From Candidatus Puniceispirillum sp. (GTDB lineage: Bacteria > Pseudomonadota > Alphaproteobacteria > Puniceispirillales > Puniceispirillaceae): a stretch of DNA of 7,666 bases. The DNA lies in assembly GCA_016780525.1 (NCBI GenBank), contig JADHLR010000075.1, positions 1-7,666 on the forward strand, read 5' to 3'. The notes below the pieces were generated by a model. That model did not search any database. It saw only the letters and a list, made by a program, of their open reading frames with translations, and was not told the DNA's origin. The position numbers and the translations under genes were made by a program. Positions 6,010-7,666 of this stretch are shown here, in pieces; position 1 is the stretch's first letter; each line of letters begins with the position of its first letter.

Positions 6010-6882
6010 ATGTTTTCATTTTGCGCTGATCCCACCACAATTGATGGTTTGCTGTGGCTGTCTTGCTATCTGACAACCGGCAAGCATATGGCATTCTATC
6101 TGTCATTTTCAGTGGTTTTGTTGCTGTTGGCGCTGGCGGCACCGGCGGCGTTGCTGTTTGGCTTTGCCGGGGCGCTGGCTTGCCGATCCAGCTTGCCGCC
6201 AGTGCGTATGTTTGGACATGGCTATATCACCATGGTGCGCGGTATCCCTGATATTGCGTTTTTTCTATTTGTGCCGGTGGCGCTTGATCAGGCATTTGAA
6301 TTTTTACGTCACAAAACATTGTGCAGTGAGATCACCGAGCCAGTGTGGCGCGGCAATGAATTTTTAGTATGCGATGCGGCAAAGCTGCCGCTTGGCACAT
6401 CACCGCAATGGGTGCATGAAATCTATGGGTTTTTGCTGGCGTTGCTTGCGTTTGCGCTGGTGTTCGGGGCATTTGCCGGCAACACCTTGCGTGGCGCGAT
6501 GCGGGCGGTTCCCGATGCTCAGCTTCAGGCTGCGGCTGCCTTTGGCATGACACGGCGACAAATCTTCTGGCGTGTTTTGCTGCCGCAAATGTGGGTCTAT
6601 GCTTTGCCGGGCTTGTCTAACCTGTGGATGATATTGGTCAAGGCCACACCGCTGCTATTTCTGTTGGGGGTGGAAGATGTGGTGTATTGGGCGCGTGAAC
6701 TGGGCGCCAGTAAGACATCGGCGCACAGCTATCCGCATGGCGACTGGCGGCTCTGGTATTTTCTGGCCTTATTGGTGTTTTATTTGGCGCTGACCTGGCT
6801 CAGCGAGCGGATTTTCGCAAAATTGATGAGACGCTTCTCGCGAGGTCAGGGAAGCATTGGCAGCGCCGAGGCCACATCGTGA
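6010..6882 (+). CDS. Polar amino-acid ABC importer, permease subunit 1 (HisQ/AotQ class, long form)
   Basis: This is one of two inner-membrane permeases forming the transport channel. It has 290 residues, longer than the roughly 230 of HisQ-type proteins. Hydrophobic segments lie at about 28-55, 82-97, 140-158, 200-221 and 248-266. The RGIPD motif (78-82) corresponds to the family's RGTP/RGVPD. The cytoplasmic EAA-type coupling loop QLQAAAAFGMTRRQIFWRVLLPQ runs at about 171-193, followed by ALPGLSNLWMILVKATPLLFLLGVEDVV as in HisQ. Extra length comes from an N-terminal extension and a hydrophilic insert (about 98-139) that contains C105 and C121 and probably faces the periplasm. I recall similar long forms in marine alphaproteobacteria. 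The start ATG has no visible Shine-Dalgarno sequence; a TTG directly before it is a possible alternative. The stop overlaps permease 2 by four bases. Confidence 0.93.
   Translation: MFSFCADPTTIDGLLWLSCYLTTGKHMAFYLSFSVVLLLLALAAPAALLFGFAGALACRSSLPPVRMFGHGYITMVRGIPDIAFFLFVPVALDQAFEFLRHKTLCSEITEPVWRGNEFLVCDAAKLPLGTSPQWVHEIYGFLLALLAFALVFGAFAGNTLRGAMRAVPDAQLQAAAAFGMTRRQIFWRVLLPQMWVYALPGLSNLWMILVKATPLLFLLGVEDVVYWARELGASKTSAHSYPHGDWRLWYFLALLVFYLALTWLSERIFAKLMRRFSRGQGSIGSAEATS
6868..6871 (+). promoter_or_regulatory. Ribosome binding site supporting a GTG start for permease 2
   Basis: GAGG lies inside the end of the permease 1 gene, seven bases before GTG at 6879-6881. It supports initiation at this GTG, which overlaps the upstream TGA stop as GTGA. 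Confidence 0.55.
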
Positions 6883-7666
6883 CCGGCTGTTTTGTCACCA
6901 TTCAGGATTATGGGCTTCGTGCGCTTGGCATTGGCGAGCGACTGCTGCCGAAAAGCGATATTACATTATGTGAACAATTCGTGCTGATTGGCAGCGGCCT
7001 TTTGTGGAATATTTATTTTGGCTTTGTCGCGATGTTGCTGGGGTTTTGGCTTGCCACCGCATTGGCACTTGGCAAACATAGCCGGTCTTCGTGGCTGCGG
7101 CTGCCGTCACATTATTTTGTGTTTTTATTCCGCGGCTCACCATTATTCATCCAGTTTTTTCTGGCCTATGAAGCCTTTGTGCTGTTGCCGAAAATAGGTT
7201 TTGAATTTGAAGTTTTTGGCACTGTCTTTGCGGCTGAGACACGCTGGCTGACGCGGGCATGGCTTGGCGCCTTGCTGGTGTTATTTTTCAACACTGCGGC
7301 CTATTCGGCGGAAATTTTCTATGGTGCGCTCAAATCGATTCCGCTTGGTGAGATCGAGGCGGCTGATAGTTTTGGTATGAGCAGCGGCAAAAAATTTACC
7401 CGGATTATCTGGCCAACAATGCTGCGTTTGGCCTGGCCATCCTATACCAATGAAGCGATTTTTCTATTTCATGCCACGGCGCTTGTGTTCTTTTCCTCGT
7501 TTCCGGCCTGGCGGCAAAAAGGCGATGCGCTATATTATGCGAGCTATCTGGCTGACAAGACATTTAACCCGTTCATTCCCTATCCGATTTTGGCCGGCTA
7601 TTTCATTCTGGTGACGGTGCTGATTGTCTGGGCATTTGGGCGGGTCAATCGGCGGCTGAACCGGCA
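6879..7666 (+). CDS. Polar amino-acid ABC importer, permease subunit 2 (HisM/AotM class), 3' end cut by window edge
   Basis: This is the second inner-membrane permease, expected to dimerise with permease 1 and dock on the ATPase. I translated 262 codons from the GTG at 6879, open to the right edge. Hydrophobic segments lie at about 36-64, 78-102, 127-147, 190-208 and 236-255. FRGSPLFIQFF (84-94) is the family RGTP-type motif, and the EAA coupling loop is GEIEAADSFGMSSGKKFTRI (157-176) followed by IWPTMLRLAWP. AYSAEIFYGALKSIP just before it matches the family's AYxAExxRGALxSVP. All five expected helices are visible, so only a short C-terminal tail is missing. GTG is chosen because it overlaps the permease 1 stop, follows GAGG, and gives an N-terminus (MTGCFVTIQDYGLRALGIGERLLP) like homologues I remember. 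Confidence 0.92.
   Translation, partial: MTGCFVTIQDYGLRALGIGERLLPKSDITLCEQFVLIGSGLLWNIYFGFVAMLLGFWLATALALGKHSRSSWLRLPSHYFVFLFRGSPLFIQFFLAYEAFVLLPKIGFEFEVFGTVFAAETRWLTRAWLGALLVLFFNTAAYSAEIFYGALKSIPLGEIEAADSFGMSSGKKFTRIIWPTMLRLAWPSYTNEAIFLFHATALVFFSSFPAWRQKGDALYYASYLADKTFNPFIPYPILAGYFILVTVLIVWAFGRVNRRLNR

Noticed and set aside
1..7666. A previously undescribed system
   Set aside because: Every gene falls into a known family (System I cytochrome c maturation and a polar amino-acid ABC importer). No unexplained array, repeat family, reverse transcriptase, nuclease or large non-coding stretch is present.

Overview
This window looks like chromosomal DNA from an alphaproteobacterium. The ccmI gene is separate, as in cycH-type loci. 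The amino-acid transporter subunits, as I remember the families, resemble Roseobacter-like or other marine alphaproteobacterial versions more than the E. coli ones. GC content appears moderate. The assignment below class level is a guess. Every gene here belongs to a recognisable family, and I see no mobile element, tRNA, rRNA, CRISPR array or novel defence-like system.

The left half (1-4157) is a minus-strand cytochrome c maturation (System I) operon, transcribed in the order ccmF, ccmG, ccmH, ccmI. All three junctions are 4-base ATGA overlaps, so the genes are probably translationally coupled. CcmF is the membrane haem lyase core, CcmG a membrane-anchored thioredoxin-like reductant, CcmH the small LRCxxC thiol protein, and CcmI the TPR-type apocytochrome chaperone. 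Together they reduce the CXXCH cysteines of apocytochrome c in the periplasm and attach haem. The 3' end of ccmI runs off the left edge. ccmA, ccmB, ccmC, ccmD and ccmE are not in the window.

A 262-base divergent intergenic region (4158-4419) follows. It carries a doubled Shine-Dalgarno-like sequence in front of ccmF, weak promoter candidates in both directions, and one short inverted repeat that could be an operator.

The right half (4420-7666) is a plus-strand polar amino-acid ABC importer operon of the HisJQMP/AotJQMP class. Its order is ATPase, periplasmic binding protein, permease 1, permease 2 (cut by the right edge). The binding protein and permease 1 are separated by a strong GC-rich hairpin. 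The permeases overlap by 4 bases, with a GTG start for the second. Basic amino acids or an opine are the most likely substrates, but this is inferred from family resemblance only.

The points most worth a second look are the intercistronic hairpin beside a start codon with no visible Shine-Dalgarno sequence, the periplasmic insert with two cysteines in permease 1, and the absence of ccmE from the ccmFGHI cluster.
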